Shown piece after piece: positions 11,677-22,663 of a DNA stretch of 64,000 nt (position 1 is its first letter; each line of letters begins with the position of its first letter). A program made the translations under genes and the position numbers. This DNA is from Bufo bufo (Eukaryota; Chordata; Amphibia; Anura; Bufonidae): contig NC_053397.1 of the NCBI RefSeq assembly GCF_905171765.1, positions 117,858,378 to 117,922,377 of the forward strand, in the 5' to 3' direction. The notes under the pieces were generated by a model. It worked only from the letters and a program-made list of their open reading frames with translations, was not told where the DNA came from and did no database searches.

Positions 11677-11841
11677 TAGCTCAACTCCAAAACAAAACAA
11701 AAAGGCTACACACGTGCTGCTAATCTGGCAGACCTCCGCACATAGCCTGAGTAGGGCATGACAGTACGGGTGACCTCCGGACACCCCGGCCCAACTTTAT
11801 CCAGGTGGGATCTGCGAAAAGCCCTCAAGAGTCGGCTGGCA

Positions 11842-13641
11842 CTAACATCCCACAGTCGGAACCCACATCCTCTCCTCAGGGCCGTATCCCCTCCAGTGTA
11901 CCAGATACTGAAGGGAACCCCGAAGAACTCTTGAGTCGAGAACCCTGGAGATCTCGAACTCTAAATTTCCATCAACCAGAACAGGGGGAGGAGGCAATGG
12001 CGAGGGTTCCATCGGTTTCACATATCTCTTCAGTAAAGACCTGTGGAACACATCATGGATCCTCCAAGTCTGAGGAAGATCCAGACGAAACGCTACTGGA
12101 TTGACCACTGCAGATATTTTGTAAGGTCCAAAAAATCTTGGACCCAGTTTCCAAGATGGTACTCTCAGTTTAATATTTTTGATAGATAACCACACCAGAT
12201 CACCCACACACAGGTCTGGACCAGTCATACGTCTCTTGTCAGCCATTCGCTTATACCTCTCACCCATCTTCTCCAAATTCACCTGGATCCTCCGCCAGAT
12301 AGAAGACAAGGCAGAAGAAAATCTCTCCTCCTATGGCATCCCAGAGGAACTAGTCCCAGAAAAGGTACCAAACTGAGGATGAAATCCGTATGCGCCAAAA
12401 AATGGCGACTTACCCGTGGACTCCTGCCTACGGTTATTCAAAGCAAACTCTGCTAGGGACAAGAATGAGGACCAGTCCTCCTGATTCTCAGCCACAAAGC
12501 ACCTTAAGTAGGTCTCCAGGTTTTGATTAGTACGCTCTGTCTGCCCATTCGACTGCGGATGAAAAGCCGAAGAGAACGAAAGTTGATTGCCAAGCCGAGA
12601 GCAGAACGCCCTCCAAAACCTGGAGACAAACTGCATGCCCCTGTCAGAAACCACATCCGAGAGAATGCCATGCAATTTCACAATATTATCCACAAAAATC
12701 TGAGCAAGAGTCTTGGCATTGGGCAGACTGGCTAACGATACAAAGTGAGTCATTTTACTAAAACGGTCAACAACCACCAAAATTACTGTTTTCCCGGAGG
12801 AACTCGGCGGATCCGTAATAAAGTCCATAGACAAGTGCGTCCAAGGACGAGACGTAATAGACAAAGGAAGAAGTAAACCAGCAGGTCGAGTATGAGCAAC
12901 CTTTGACCGTGCACAGGTTTCACAAGCTGCTACGTAATCCTCAACACTCTTACGTAACCCGGGCCACCAGAACCTCTGGGACACAAGATCAAAGGTGGAC
13001 TTACCACCAGGATGTCCAGCAAGGACAGTATCGTGATGTTCCTTAAATACCTTGTATCGCAGTCCATCAGGAACAAACAACCTCCCTGGGGGACAAGAAC
13101 CAGGAGCCCCCTCCTTGGCTCCCAACACCTCCATCTCCAATTCAGGATACAGAGCAGAGACCACCACCCCATCAGCCAAAATAGGAGCAGGATCCTCTGA
13201 ATCACATCCCCCAGGAAAGCTGCGAGACAACGCATCAGCCTTGATGTTTTTAACCCCCGGGCGAAAAGTAACCACAAAATTGAACCTGGTAAAGAACAGT
13301 GACCATATGGCCTGTCTAGGGTTCAGACGCTTGGCAGATTGCAGGTAAGCCAAATTCTTATGATCCGTATATACTGTAACGGGATGAGATGCCCCCTCCA
13401 ACCAGTGACGCCATTCCTCAAAGGTCAATTTGATGGCCAGCAATTCCCTATCTCCTACATCATAATTCCTCTCGGCGACCGAGAGCTTCTTGGAAAAAAA
13501 AGCACACAGAACCCATTTTCCAGGAGATGAACCCTGCGACAGCACTGCTCCAACCCACACTTCTGATGCATCAACCTCCACCACGAATGGCTGAGACACA
13601 TCGGGCTGCACCTGAATGGGAGAAGACCGTTTTCCACTCAT
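11842..13641 (-). pseudogene. pol: gypsy-2 pol: RNase H, integrase and chromodomain
   Basis: On the - strand RNase H ([17 protein letters not shown] ... [12 protein letters not shown]) is followed by integrase with HHCC (CETCARSK included) and the DDE residues (SMDFITDP, VSDRGMQF, NGQTERTNQ). One in-frame TAG at 12331-12333 interrupts the frame, which then continues as KRRMTGPDLCVGDLVWLS and a chromodomain (EISRVLDSR ... YLVHWRGYGPEERMWVP). The last codons before the LTR are shifted. The N-terminal end at 13641 is an artificial junction: the RT palm has been deleted, so RNase H joins what was upstream RT sequence. Confidence 0.9.
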
Positions 13642-14580
13642 CCCCTTCCTTGATTCTGATCAGATTGTAGGCCCCTCTTGAATCCAACTTGGAGAACACC
13701 TTGGCTCCAACAATCTGATCAAAAAGATTGGAGATCAAAGGAAGGGGATACGGGTCATGGACCGTAATACGGTTCAATTCCCGGAAATCCAAACAAGGTC
13801 TCAGTGATCCATCCTTTTTCTTTACAAAGAATAAACCCACTGCCACCGGAGAATTAGATGGCCTAATATGACCTTTTGCCAAACTCACGGCAATATATTT
13901 CCGCATGACCTCTCTTTCAGGTTGAGAAAGATTGTAAAGCCGAGACTTTGGCAACTTAGCCCCTGGGATGAGATTAACTGGACAATCATAGTCACGATGA
14001 GGGGGCAATTCCTGAGCCCCACCCTCCAAAAGACATCCGCAAAATCTGAGAGATACTGAGGTAAAACCGTAGTAGACACACCAGAGATAGATGTACCAAG
14101 ACAATTGTCCGAACAAAATTCACTCCAACCAATGATCTGTCTTGCTTGCCAATCTATAATTGGGTTATGTTTTGTCAACCACGGTAACCCTAAGACTATA
14201 GGAGCGGGCAAGTCCTTCATGACAAAACAAGACATGAACTCAACATGTGAATCACCTTACCCTTAACAGAATACCATGAGCAATATGAGTGAGACTCCTT
14301 TGAGAAAGAGGGAAAGAATCAATTGCGAAAACCGGAATCTCTCTTTCTAAAGTGCAAGTACTTAGACCCAGAGTTTGAAGAAAAAGCAAATCAATAAGGT
14401 TTACCCCAGCACCACAGTCAATGAATACTTCAACAAAAAAAATTCTTGAGTCTAGCACCACCATAGCTGGAAGGAGAAAACGAGTATTACAGGGAGCTTG
14501 CATACCTGCTTGCTCCACCACCCCATTCACACTGCCAAGAGTCAGGGATGTTAAACCTCTTTGTGATTCTTTCTTATCAA
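13600..14580 (-). pseudogene. pol: gypsy-2 protease and truncated reverse transcriptase
   Basis: Protease is read near 14270-14430 with the active site as IDCGAGVN, a Cys where the family has Ser or Thr. It continues as PIVLGLPWLTKHNPIIDWQA in another frame, and RT follows with [11 protein letters not shown] and the EGDEWKT block. The text then jumps to RNase H near 13640: the VMPFGL and YLDD motifs are absent. At least three frames are used. The element has therefore lost polymerase function by internal deletion. Confidence 0.85.
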
Positions 14581-14594
14581 CATGCGGTTTAACA

Positions 14595-15438
14595 AAAGGA
14601 CAAGCAAGAATAAAATGACCACTTTTTCCACAGTAATAACATAGTTTATGCAGCCTCCTAAAGTTCCTACTACCAGAACGGATAGATACCTGACCCAGCT
14701 GCATGGGTTCCTCCCCTACCCCAGAGTTACATGTCATATCACCCTGGGGAGCAGGTGAGACGAAACCACTCACAGAAGGAATCCCTTGCGCGGAGGGAAC
14801 CCTACACCTCTCTCTAATACGTCTATCTAACCATACTGCCAAAGACATAGCATTCTCTAATGTATCCGAGTACTCATGAAAAGCTAGTGCATCTTTCAAT
14901 CTCTCAGACAACCCTGACAAAACTGACTACATAACGCGGGGTCATTCCACTCCGACTCGGTAGCCCATCTCCTAAACTCAACGCAGTAAGCCTCTGCAGT
15001 ATGTTCATCTTGTAATAAATTACGCAATTTAGATTCCGCCATCGAGACCCGATCTGGATCATCATAAATTAATCCCAAGGCTTTAAAAAATTCTTCCACC
15101 AACCGGAGGGCCAGAGAACCAGACGGCAGAGAAAAGGCCCAGGATTGCACGTCCCCTTTAAGCAGGGAAATGATTATCCCTACCCTCTGACTCTCATCAC
15201 CAGACGAAGATGGACGCAGCCGAAAATACAACTTGCATGACTCTTTAAAGCGGATAAAGTCATCCACACCCCCTGCAAATCTATCAGGGAGAGCTACTTT
15301 AGGCTCCCCATAATTTTGACTTCCTCCTATTGCACCTGATGCCAGAGCATTCTGACACAGTGTGACCGAATTACGCAGATCCGCAACCTCTAGGGATAAT
15401 CCCTGCATGCGATCAACTAGCACCTCAATTGACTCCAT
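14595..15438 (-). pseudogene. gag: gypsy-2 gag
   Basis: It begins MESIEVLVDRMQGLSLEVAD, close in sequence to the gag at 62150-62998 (PKVALPDRFAGG, the DDPDRVSMAESKL block). The first frame ends at 14896 and continues from 14920 in another as SERLKDALAFHEYSD, so there is one frameshift. A CCHC zinc knuckle (CYYCGKSGHFILAC, about 14600-14642) closes the protein. Gag would form the particle and bind RNA. Confidence 0.9.
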
Positions 15439-15484
15439 CTCAAAACAGCTGAGAAATGGTAGTCAAGTTATTGGCGGGTTATAA

Positions 15485-15767
15485 AGTCACGGCGGACAGG
15501 ATACAAGATACACAGAAAATACATAAACAAGTGTCTAGGCAAGAAGCTGGGGATACAGGTCACCTCATGACAAATCCCTACCAGCTTTCCCTAGACTTCT
15601 ATGCCCACGTTTAGACCCTTAAGGTGGGAATAACGTGTCCTCGTGCCTGGGCTGAAGATACCCTAAAATCCCTAAGATGGTGAAAGGGGGCAAGCCTCAG
15701 AACCTGGAGGGGCAGGCGTCTCTCTAACAGCCTAGACCGACAACCACAAGAAAACAAAAACCAACCT
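15485..15767 (-). repeat. 5' LTR remnant of gypsy-2
   Basis: It matches 9611-9900 from GTCACGGCGGA to CCAAC.TATCT with few changes and a short indel near 15690, then stops abruptly. The missing part is the U3 start. The 46 bp between it and gag are leader with no clear tRNA primer site. Confidence 0.82.
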
Positions 15768-16035
15768 ATCTAAGCAGCCATTGTTATACTGCAGCACAAT
15801 TGCTCATGTTTGTATTTTGGATATTTCACACTCTTTTGGAGTGTACCTTAATTATACAAAATTAAATTAAAACCAAAAATCTGTGTTGGCTATCTCGTCC
15901 TCCTCCACCGCCGCTTCCACCTACTCCGCTACGTCCTCCGCCTCCTCAAACTCCTACTCCATATGGAACTCCACCTCATAAATCCATTTTTTTTTTTTGT
16001 ATGTGTTTTATTTTATATCATTTCACTACTTTGTC
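15768..16035 (+). other. hAT 3' untranslated region, first copy
   Basis: It shares a line-up with 20455-20640: a GGGGTGTACC-like stretch, AAATTAAAACCAAAAA, and a (CCTCCTCC)-rich block ending CTCCATATGGA. Both appear to be the same part of related hAT elements. No coding potential beyond low complexity. Confidence 0.55.
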
Positions 16036-16476
16036 ATTTACATTTTCTGGTGGAATTCACAAATTTTTGGGTGTATAGTACCACTGCTATACCTAGTATG
16101 ACGGTTAAAAAAAATTTTTAAAAAAATTGTCATTAACATTTTCTGGTGAAATTCACCAATTTTTGGGTGTGAAGTACCATGGCTATACCTAGTAAACAGG
16201 TTAAACAATAAAAAAAATTGGTCTCTTACATTTTATGGTGAAATTCACTAATTTTTGGGTGTGATGTACCACTGCTCTACCTAGTAGGCCGGTTAAAATA
16301 AATAAATAAAATTATCATTAACATTTGCTGGTGAAATTCACCAATTTTTGGGTGTATGGTACCACTGCTATACCCAGTATGACGGTTAAAAAAAATAAAA
16401 AATTGTCATTAACATTTTCTGGTGAAATTCACAAATTTTTGGGTGTATAGTACCATTGCTATACCTAGTAGGCTGG
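16036..16476. repeat. Tandem repeat, about five units of 90-98 bp
   Basis: Each unit reads roughly ACATTTTCTGGTGAAATTCA, then caatttttgggtgt, a TACCACTGCTATACC block and a CCGGTTAAAA-type A-rich end. Units start near 16038, 16136, 16227, 16321 and 16411. The array continues beyond the piggyBac insertion at 19225. Confidence 0.9.
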
Positions 16477-16480
16477 TTAA

Positions 16481-19220
16481 CCCCTTCAGGACTGCAATTA
16501 GTTTATATACGTGATATTTGCACATGCCCCGTGCAGCTACCACGTCTATAAACGTCAAGCCAGCTCTTTAATGGATTAAAGCTTCTGCCCCAGGCACTGC
16601 TGCTGTCACGGACAGCATACAGTGCAGTAATGCCGGCAATGGACCAATCAGAGTGGCCCCTTGCCGGCAATCGATCTGATTGGTTAGTCTGTGCAGACTA
16701 ACCAATCGGATCGCGGCAGTGAAAAAATGCCTGTTCCAGGCTCTGATCTACGCTCTGCAGATCAGAGCCTGAAATCAGGTAGTGTCTCTGTGCCCCCCGA
16801 TCTGTGCGCCTCCAACCCCCCTGTCCGCGCCTGCCCCTGATACAGTTCCCCCGCCCCATCCATATTCATGTAGCCTGCCCCTGATGCGGTCCGCCCCCTC
16901 CCCGCCCCATGCATTCATCCTGCCCCTTTTGTGCCGGTGTTCTGTGAAAGGTACCTTCCCCCTCCCCCTTTCCAGTGCTGCCCCATTTGCCCCCTTTCGG
17001 TGCGGTCCCCCTGCTGTGTTTGATGGCGCCGGCTCCATTCCTGAGCCGACGCCATCAGCAGCGAGTGTCATTTCTATGCTGACACTCTGCTGTAACCCCT
17101 TAGATGCCGCGGTTGTGGCATCCATGGGGTTAATAGAGGGAGGGGGCTCCCTCTCTCAACCATCGGGGTTACTGTGATGGCAGCGCCCGATGGTTGCCAT
17201 GGCAACCGGACGCTTTGCAAAAGCGTCCGCTGTTGCCACCTACAGGACATCTGATAGTATTGCAAGAGCATTGCAAAGTATAGTACAGCCATCAGCCCCA
17301 CTGGATCTTCATGATCCAAGAGGGACTTGATAAAAAAAGAAAGGGAAAATAATAAAAGTAAAAATAAAAAAATAAAAAGTGTAAATTAAAAAAATAAATT
17401 GCCTTTTCATATAAAAAAAATGAAAAAATAAAATAAAATACACATATTAGGTGTCACCGGATCCGTAACGACCGTCTCTATAAATATATCACATGATAGA
17501 CCCCGTCCGATAAACACCATAAAAAAATAAAAATAAAAAAGCCATTTTTGTCACCTTACATCACAAAAAGTGCAACAGCAAGCGATCAAAAAGGCTTATG
17601 ACCCCCAAAATAGTACCAATCAAACAGTCACCTCATCCCGCAAAATATGATACCCTATTTAAGACAATCGCCCAAAAAATAAAAAAGCTATGGCTCTCAG
17701 ACTATGGAGACACTAAAACATTTTTTTGGTTTCAGAAATGCTATTATTGTGTAAAACTTAAATAAATAAGAAAAAGTATACATATTAGGTATTGCCACGT
17801 CTGTAACGATCTGCTCTATAAAACTATCACATGACCTAACTTGTCAGATGAACGCTGTAAAAATAAATAAATGAAAACTGTTACAAAACCTTGCCCCATA
17901 AAGTGCAATAATGAATGATCAAAAAATCCTATGTACCCAAAAATGGTACTAATAAAAACCTCAACACTTTCTGCAAAAAACTAGCCCCTGCACAAGACAA
18001 TCGGCAGAAAAATAAAAAACATATGGTGTTCAGAAAATTGACACACAAAAACATAATTTCTTTTTCAAAAATGCTTTACTATGTAAAACTGAAACAAACA
18101 AAGAAAGTAGACATATTTGATATCATTACGTCCGGAACAACCTGCTCTATAAAAATAGCACATGATCTACCCTGTCAGATGAATCTTGAAAAAAAATAAA
18201 AAAAACGGTGCCAAAACAGCCATTTTTCGGTTACCTTGCCTCACAAAAAAACGTAATTTAGAGCAATTAAAAATCATATGTACCCCAAAATAGTACCAAT
18301 AAAACTGGCACCTTATCCCCTAGTTTCCAAAATAGGGTCACTTTTTGGGAGTTTCTACTGTATGGGTGCATCAGGGGGGCTTTAAATGGGACATGGCATC
18401 TAAAACCAATCCAGCAAAATCTGCCTTCCAAAAACCGTATGGCATTCCTTTTCTTCTGCGCCCTGCCGTGTGCCCGTACAGCAGTTTACAACCACATGTG
18501 GGGTGTTTCTGTAAACCGCCTAATCAGGGTAATAAATATTGAGTTTTGTTTGGCTGTTAACCCTCAATGTGTTAAAGAAAAAAATGTAATAAAATGGAAA
18601 ATCTGCCAAAAAAGTGAAATTTCGAATTTTCATCTCCATTTTCCTTTAATTCTTGTGGAACACCTAATGGGTTAACAAAGTTTGTAAAATCAGTTTTGAG
18701 TAACTTGAGGGGTGTAGTTTCTACAATGGGGTCATTTATGGGGTTATCAACTATGTAGGCCCCACAAGGTGACTTCAGACCTGAACTGGTCCTTAAAAAG
18801 TGGATTTTGGAAATTTTCTTAAAAATTTTAAGAATTGCTTCTAAACTTCTAACGTCCTAAAAAAATAAAATGACATTTCCAAAATGATGCCAACATAAAG
18901 TAGACATATGGGGAATGTTAAGTAATAAATATTTTATTAGGTATCACTTTCTGTTTTAGAAGCAGAGAAATTGAAATTTGGAAAATTGTGAATTTTTCCA
19001 AATTTTGGGTGCATTTTGGATTTTTTCATAAATAAAGGTGAAATATATTGACTCAAATATATGACTATCATGAAGTACAATGTGTCACGAGAAAACAATC
19101 TCAGAATGGCTTGGATAAGTAAAAGTGTTCCAAAGTTATTACCACATAAAGTGACGCATGTCAGATTTGTAAATTTTGACCTGGACATTGGAGCATCAAT
19201 GACCCTTGGTCATGAAAGGG
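16481..19220 (+). mobile_element. Non-autonomous piggyBac-type element, 2.7 kb
   Basis: TTAA at 16477-16480 and 19221-19224 flanks the block. The ends are CCCCTTCAGGAC and, reversed, CCCTTTCATGACC, imperfect inverted repeats of the piggyBac kind. The insertion splits a tandem-repeat unit exactly at its own GGTTAA. No transposase is present; the interior is a GC-rich 5' part and a long AT-rich part. Its last 100 bp (ACCACATAAAGTGAC.CATGTC) and the GGTCACTTTTTGGG area match the 3' part of the piggyBac copy at 27.6-30.3 kb, which is probably the same family. Confidence 0.82.
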
Positions 19221-19224
19221 TTAA

Positions 19225-19860
19225 CAAAAAAATATATAATTGTCAGTTACATTTTCAGTTGAAATTAAACAATTTTTGGGTGTATAGTACTACTGCTATA
19301 CCTAGTAGGCCGGTTAAAAAATAAAAATAAATTGTCATTAACATTTTCGGGTGAAATTCACCAATTTTTGGGTGTATAGTACCACTGCTATACCTAGTAA
19401 GCCGGTAAAAAAAAAAAAAAATTTGTCAGTTACATTTTCTGGTGAAATTCTGCAATTTTTTGGTGTGAAGTACCAAAAAAAAAAAAAAAAAAATAGTCAG
19501 TTACATTTTCCGGTGAAATTCACCAATTTTTGGGTGTGATGTACCACTGCTATACCTATTATACCGGTAAAAAAATTATAGAAAATTTGTCAGTTACATT
19601 TTATGGTGAAATTCACCAATTTTTGGGTGTGATATAACCCTCCTCTACATAGTTGACAGCTTAATAAATTTCAATAATTTTTATTTTACATTTTCTGGTG
19701 ACAATAAACAATTGTTTTCTGTCATAGACCCCTGCTCTACCAAGTAGACAGGTTAATTAATTTCTGTAATTTTTCTGTTACATTCTTGGGTTGACATTAT
19801 ACAATTTTAGACGTAAATAAACCCCTGCTCTGCATAGGTGACAGGGAATAAAATTTCTGA
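19225..19860. repeat. Tandem repeat, right part of the array, about seven units
   Basis: Units begin near 19249, 19340, 19432, 19503, 19597, 19690 and 19779. They become less alike toward the right, and one (19432) has lost its second half to an A run. Together with 16036-16476 about twelve units are present. Confidence 0.87.
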
Positions 19861-20289
19861 AATGCTTCTTTAATTGATGCGCGCCACCTCCTTTGATTCA
19901 ATGCTTAAACTTAAGCAAGTTGTACCACATTTAAGCTTCAATACTTTGTCCCACATTTCCGCTATACTCTTTTGGCCAACATTTGCGCCTCAATAGCTTT
20001 TCCCACAATTCCGCTTGACTCTTTTGGCCCACATTTGGGCTTCTGTAATTTGTCCCACATTTGCGCCTCAATAACTTTTCCCACATTTCTTCTTGATCCC
20101 AAATGTTTTAAATAAATTTATCTCCCTTAAATTTGGTCTCTTTTTCTCACGTTCCCTCTCCGGCCTGGAACCCTGATTCCCCGCCACCCGTAATCACCAT
20201 GGTAGGCGCATAAAAGAACATCGAAAGTTGATAGATTAGGTATTAAATTGGATCGTGAACATCACGGGGACGTGCAACATGGTGGGTGG
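19861..20289. other. hAT 3' region with short CCCACATTT repeats
   Basis: Four or five loose copies of a 35-50 bp motif (TTTGTCCCACATTT.CGCCTCAATA and variants) lie at about 19935-20100. The rest, to 20289, has no recognised content. Confidence 0.4.
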
Positions 20290-20456
20290 GGCAGTAACTA
20301 TGCACACGCCTACACGAACTAACTGACAGGGGTCAGCCCCTGCAACTTCTGGGTCTCCAAATTGGGCACATGGCCTGAGCTTGCCCTTTTTGCCTTGGAG
20401 GTGCTGGCCTGCCCTGCAGTCGGTGTATTGTCTGAACCTGTGTTTAGCACGACTGG
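20290..20456 (+). pseudogene. Second copy of the hAT C-terminal dimerisation domain
   Basis: The stretch repeats 9437-9600 with changes: CACACGCCTACAC, then TTCTGGGTCTCCAAATTGGG, GGCCTGAGCTTGCC and CTGGCCTGCCCTGCAG. The coding frame is broken. It precedes a second hAT 3' tail, so a related hAT copy, internally deleted, supplied the right end. Confidence 0.8.
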
Positions 20457-20935
20457 AGAGTTATATTCCCCAATGTTTTGGGGTGTACCCTAATTTAATT
20501 TTTTTTAAATAAATTTAAAACCAAAAAGCATGTAGACTACCTCCTCCTCCTCCTCCACCACTTCCACCTACACCGCCACATCCACCGCCTCCTCAACCTC
20601 CTTCTCCATATGGACCTAGTCCTCCTAGATCAAGATTTGTATTTGTATTTTTATTTTTTATGTATTTTATGTTTTTTTAAGTCATTTCCCTATCCACATT
20701 TGTTTGCAGAGCACTTGCCATGCTCTTAACCACATTTTGACGCCATTTGCAGCCCTCTAGCCCTTTCCATTACATTTTTACAGCCATTTTAGTGCTCAAA
20801 AGTTCGGGTCCCCATTGACTTCAATGGGGTTCGGGGTCAAGTTCGGTTCGAGTTCAGGCCCTGAACTCGAACTTTTTTGCGAAGTTCGGGCGAACCCGTC
20901 GAAACCGAACATCAAGGTGTCCGCTCAATTCTACT
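20457..20935 (+). other. hAT 3' tail and right terminus
   Basis: A T-rich and CCTCCTCC-rich stretch is followed by a sub-terminal zone rich in GTTCGGG/CCCGAAC motifs (20800-20920) that can fold on itself, ending GCTCAATTCTA. Such TTCGG-rich inverted sub-terminal sequence is usual in amphibian hAT ends. Confidence 0.6.
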
Positions 20936-20940
20936 CAGTT

Positions 20941-21145
20941 TGTTCACTCACACAGACATGCTTTCTGTGTCCCCAGGCAGAGAGAGAGAGAGTGACTGAC
21001 CTCCTGGCTCTGTTATATCCCCACCCTCAGTGCTGCTTCATTAATTACCTCACATGTGAGAGTCTTTCACCTGCTACTTCACATAGGAGAGGAATCTTGG
21101 GGAAATATACCTCCCTTCCACTACCAAACCAGCATTGGTGTCACA
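20941..21145 (-). repeat. 3' LTR of Gmr1-like no. 1
   Basis: TGTTCACTCACAC ... TTGGTGTCACA on the + strand, so TGTGACACC...GAACA on the - strand. It contains a GAGAGA run. The run of ten C after it (21149-21158) is the complement of a G-rich polypurine tract. Confidence 0.88.
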
Positions 21146-21266
21146 TATCCCCCCCCCCCTGCTCAGGCAAATGTGTCTGAGCAACTGAAACCAGCAGACA
21201 ATGCACACGTGACAACGCATCCGCATTTACTTGCCACTTTCCTGGCCTGTGCTCCACTGTAAAACT

Positions 21267-22473
21267 TTAAGCCTGCAGGGCCAAAAACCATCTTGTCACT
21301 CTGCTATTTTTCTCTCTGTTCAGGTTCATCCACTTCAGAGGGGCATGATCAGTGACCAAGCGAAACTTCCGACCCAACAAGTAGTATTTGAGTGATTCTA
21401 AGGCCCACTTGATGGCCAAACACTCCTTCTCTACAACTGCATAATTCTTCTCATGCTTATTTAGTTTGCGACTCAAGTAAAGCACGGGATGCTCCTCTCC
21501 ATTAACAGTCTGTGACAACACTGCCCCTATTCCTGAGCTGGAAGCATCTGTCTGTACCACAAATTCATTTCAAAAGTCAGGGGTGATCAATACTGGTTGG
21601 GAACAAAGAGCCTGTTTTAGAGTCTGAAATGCTTCCTCTGCCTTATAATTCCATTTTACCATCAACGACCCGCTTCCCTTGGTGAGATCGGTTAAGGGAA
21701 CTGCTATAGCTGCAAAATTGGGTATAAACCGCCTTTAATAGCCAGTAATCCCCAGAAATGCCTTCACTTGTTTTTTATTTACAGGCCAGGGCCAGTTCTG
21801 TATAGCTTCAATTTTGTCAACTTGGAACTTGACTACACCTTTCCCAATAATGTAACCCAAGTACTTGGCTTCTTCTAGGCCAATGCTACATTTCTTGGGG
21901 TTTGCAGTCAACCCTGCTCTCCTCAAATCATCAAGCAGATGCGTACTGTCTATGTGGTCTCAACACTCTGTCCATTAGCCGCTGAAATGTTGCAGGAGCC
22001 CCATGTAGTCCAAAAGGCATAGTTACATATTGGACTAGGCCGTCAGGTGTGGAAAATGCTGTCTTCTCTTTGGCAGCGTCCGTCAGAGGTATTTGCCAAT
22101 TACCCTTTGTCAGGTCTAAGGTCGTAATGTAACGGGCTGTACCAAGTCAGTCTATAAGTTCGTCCACTCGTGGCATAGGGTATGCGTCAAATTTAGACAC
22201 AGTATTTAACCTCCTAAAATCATTACAGAACCTTATGGTACCATCAGGCTTTGGAATTAACACAATTGGGCTTGACCATTCACTATGAGACTCCTCAATT
22301 ACTCCCAACTCCAGCATAGCTTTTACTTCTTTTGAGACTGCTTCTCGTCTGGCCTCAGGAATCCTATACGGTTTTACATGAACCTTAACCCCAGGTTCAG
22401 TTATGATATCATGTTTTATGGGTGATGTCTGCCCCGGCTTTTCTGAAAAAAATTCTCTGTTCTGAGCGACCAA
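21267..22473 (-). pseudogene. pol: Gmr1-like no. 1 reverse transcriptase and RNase H
   Basis: RT begins in 22147-22473 with EWSSPIVLIPKPDG and RFCNDFRRLN, continues in other frames with LDLTKGYWQ and MPFGLHGAPATFQRLMD, and reaches the active-site region near 21940, where the text passes from ..ASA to DDLRRAGLTANPKKC: the YLDD motif and the residues after it are damaged by deletion. The connection domain (KQVKAFLGITGY) and RNase H (VQTDASSSGIGAVLSQ, VTDHAPLKWM) follow, ending RVTRWFLALQA. Many shifts and stops. Confidence 0.88.
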
Positions 22474-22663
22474 CTGTCTAGCTTCCTTCTTTTGGACATC
22501 GGACAGAGTTTTGGCTATTCTGACAGCAGGTATTGCTGCACCATTATTGATGGGTGGAGCTGCTGCCAGGACTGGCCGGTCCTTCCAAGGTTTTAACAGA
22601 TTTATATGGTAAATCTGTTCTGGCTTCCTTTTACCTGGTTGGTATACTATAAGTTCACCTCAC

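Larger units (their letters stand above)
9611..11763 (-). repeat. 3' LTR of gypsy-2, interrupted by a Tc1
   Basis: On the - strand it begins TGTCATGCCC (at 11763) and ends CCGCCGTGACA (at 9611). Without the 1.62-kb Tc1 at 10056-11676 it is about 530 bp. Bases 9611-9900 match 15485-15767 closely. The five bases before it, CAAGC, would be the left target duplication, but its partner is lost. Confidence 0.82.
9611..15767 (-). mobile_element. Ty3/gypsy chromodomain retrotransposon no. 2
   Basis: On the - strand the order is 5' LTR remnant (15485-15767), gag, protease, partial RT, RNase H, integrase, chromodomain, 3' LTR (9611-11763, with a Tc1 inside). Both LTRs start from the same GTCACGGCGGA.AGGATAC end. 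The 5' LTR is cut short at 15767, where hAT 3' sequence begins, so a deletion has removed its outer part and the right target duplication. The RT core is also deleted. Dead element. Confidence 0.9.
5084..20935 (+). mobile_element. hAT DNA transposon remnant, expanded by nested insertions
   Basis: A BED-finger hAT transposase relic (5196-9610) and a matching 3' non-coding region (15768-20935) frame this span. The right end reads CCGCTCAATTCTA, the reverse complement of a TAG..TTGAGCGG terminus; another hAT MITE in this window (31357-31502) ends in TAGGGATGAGC. Nested inside are a solo LTR (7685-8828), a gypsy element (9611-15767) that carries a Tc1, and a piggyBac-type element (16481-19220). 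The left terminus is missing. A second copy of the C-terminal coding block at 20290-20456 means the 3' part may combine two related hAT copies. Confidence 0.7.

Noticed and set aside
16782..17177. 131-codon proline/serine-rich open stretch, and its 116-codon antisense partner
   Set aside because: It lies in the GC-rich 5' part of a non-autonomous piggyBac-type element, has low-complexity composition, and both strands are open, which GC-rich repeats often show by chance.
16036..19860. Regularly spaced repeats considered as a CRISPR array
   Set aside because: Units are about 92 bp, repeat end to end without unique spacers, and the genome is clearly vertebrate.
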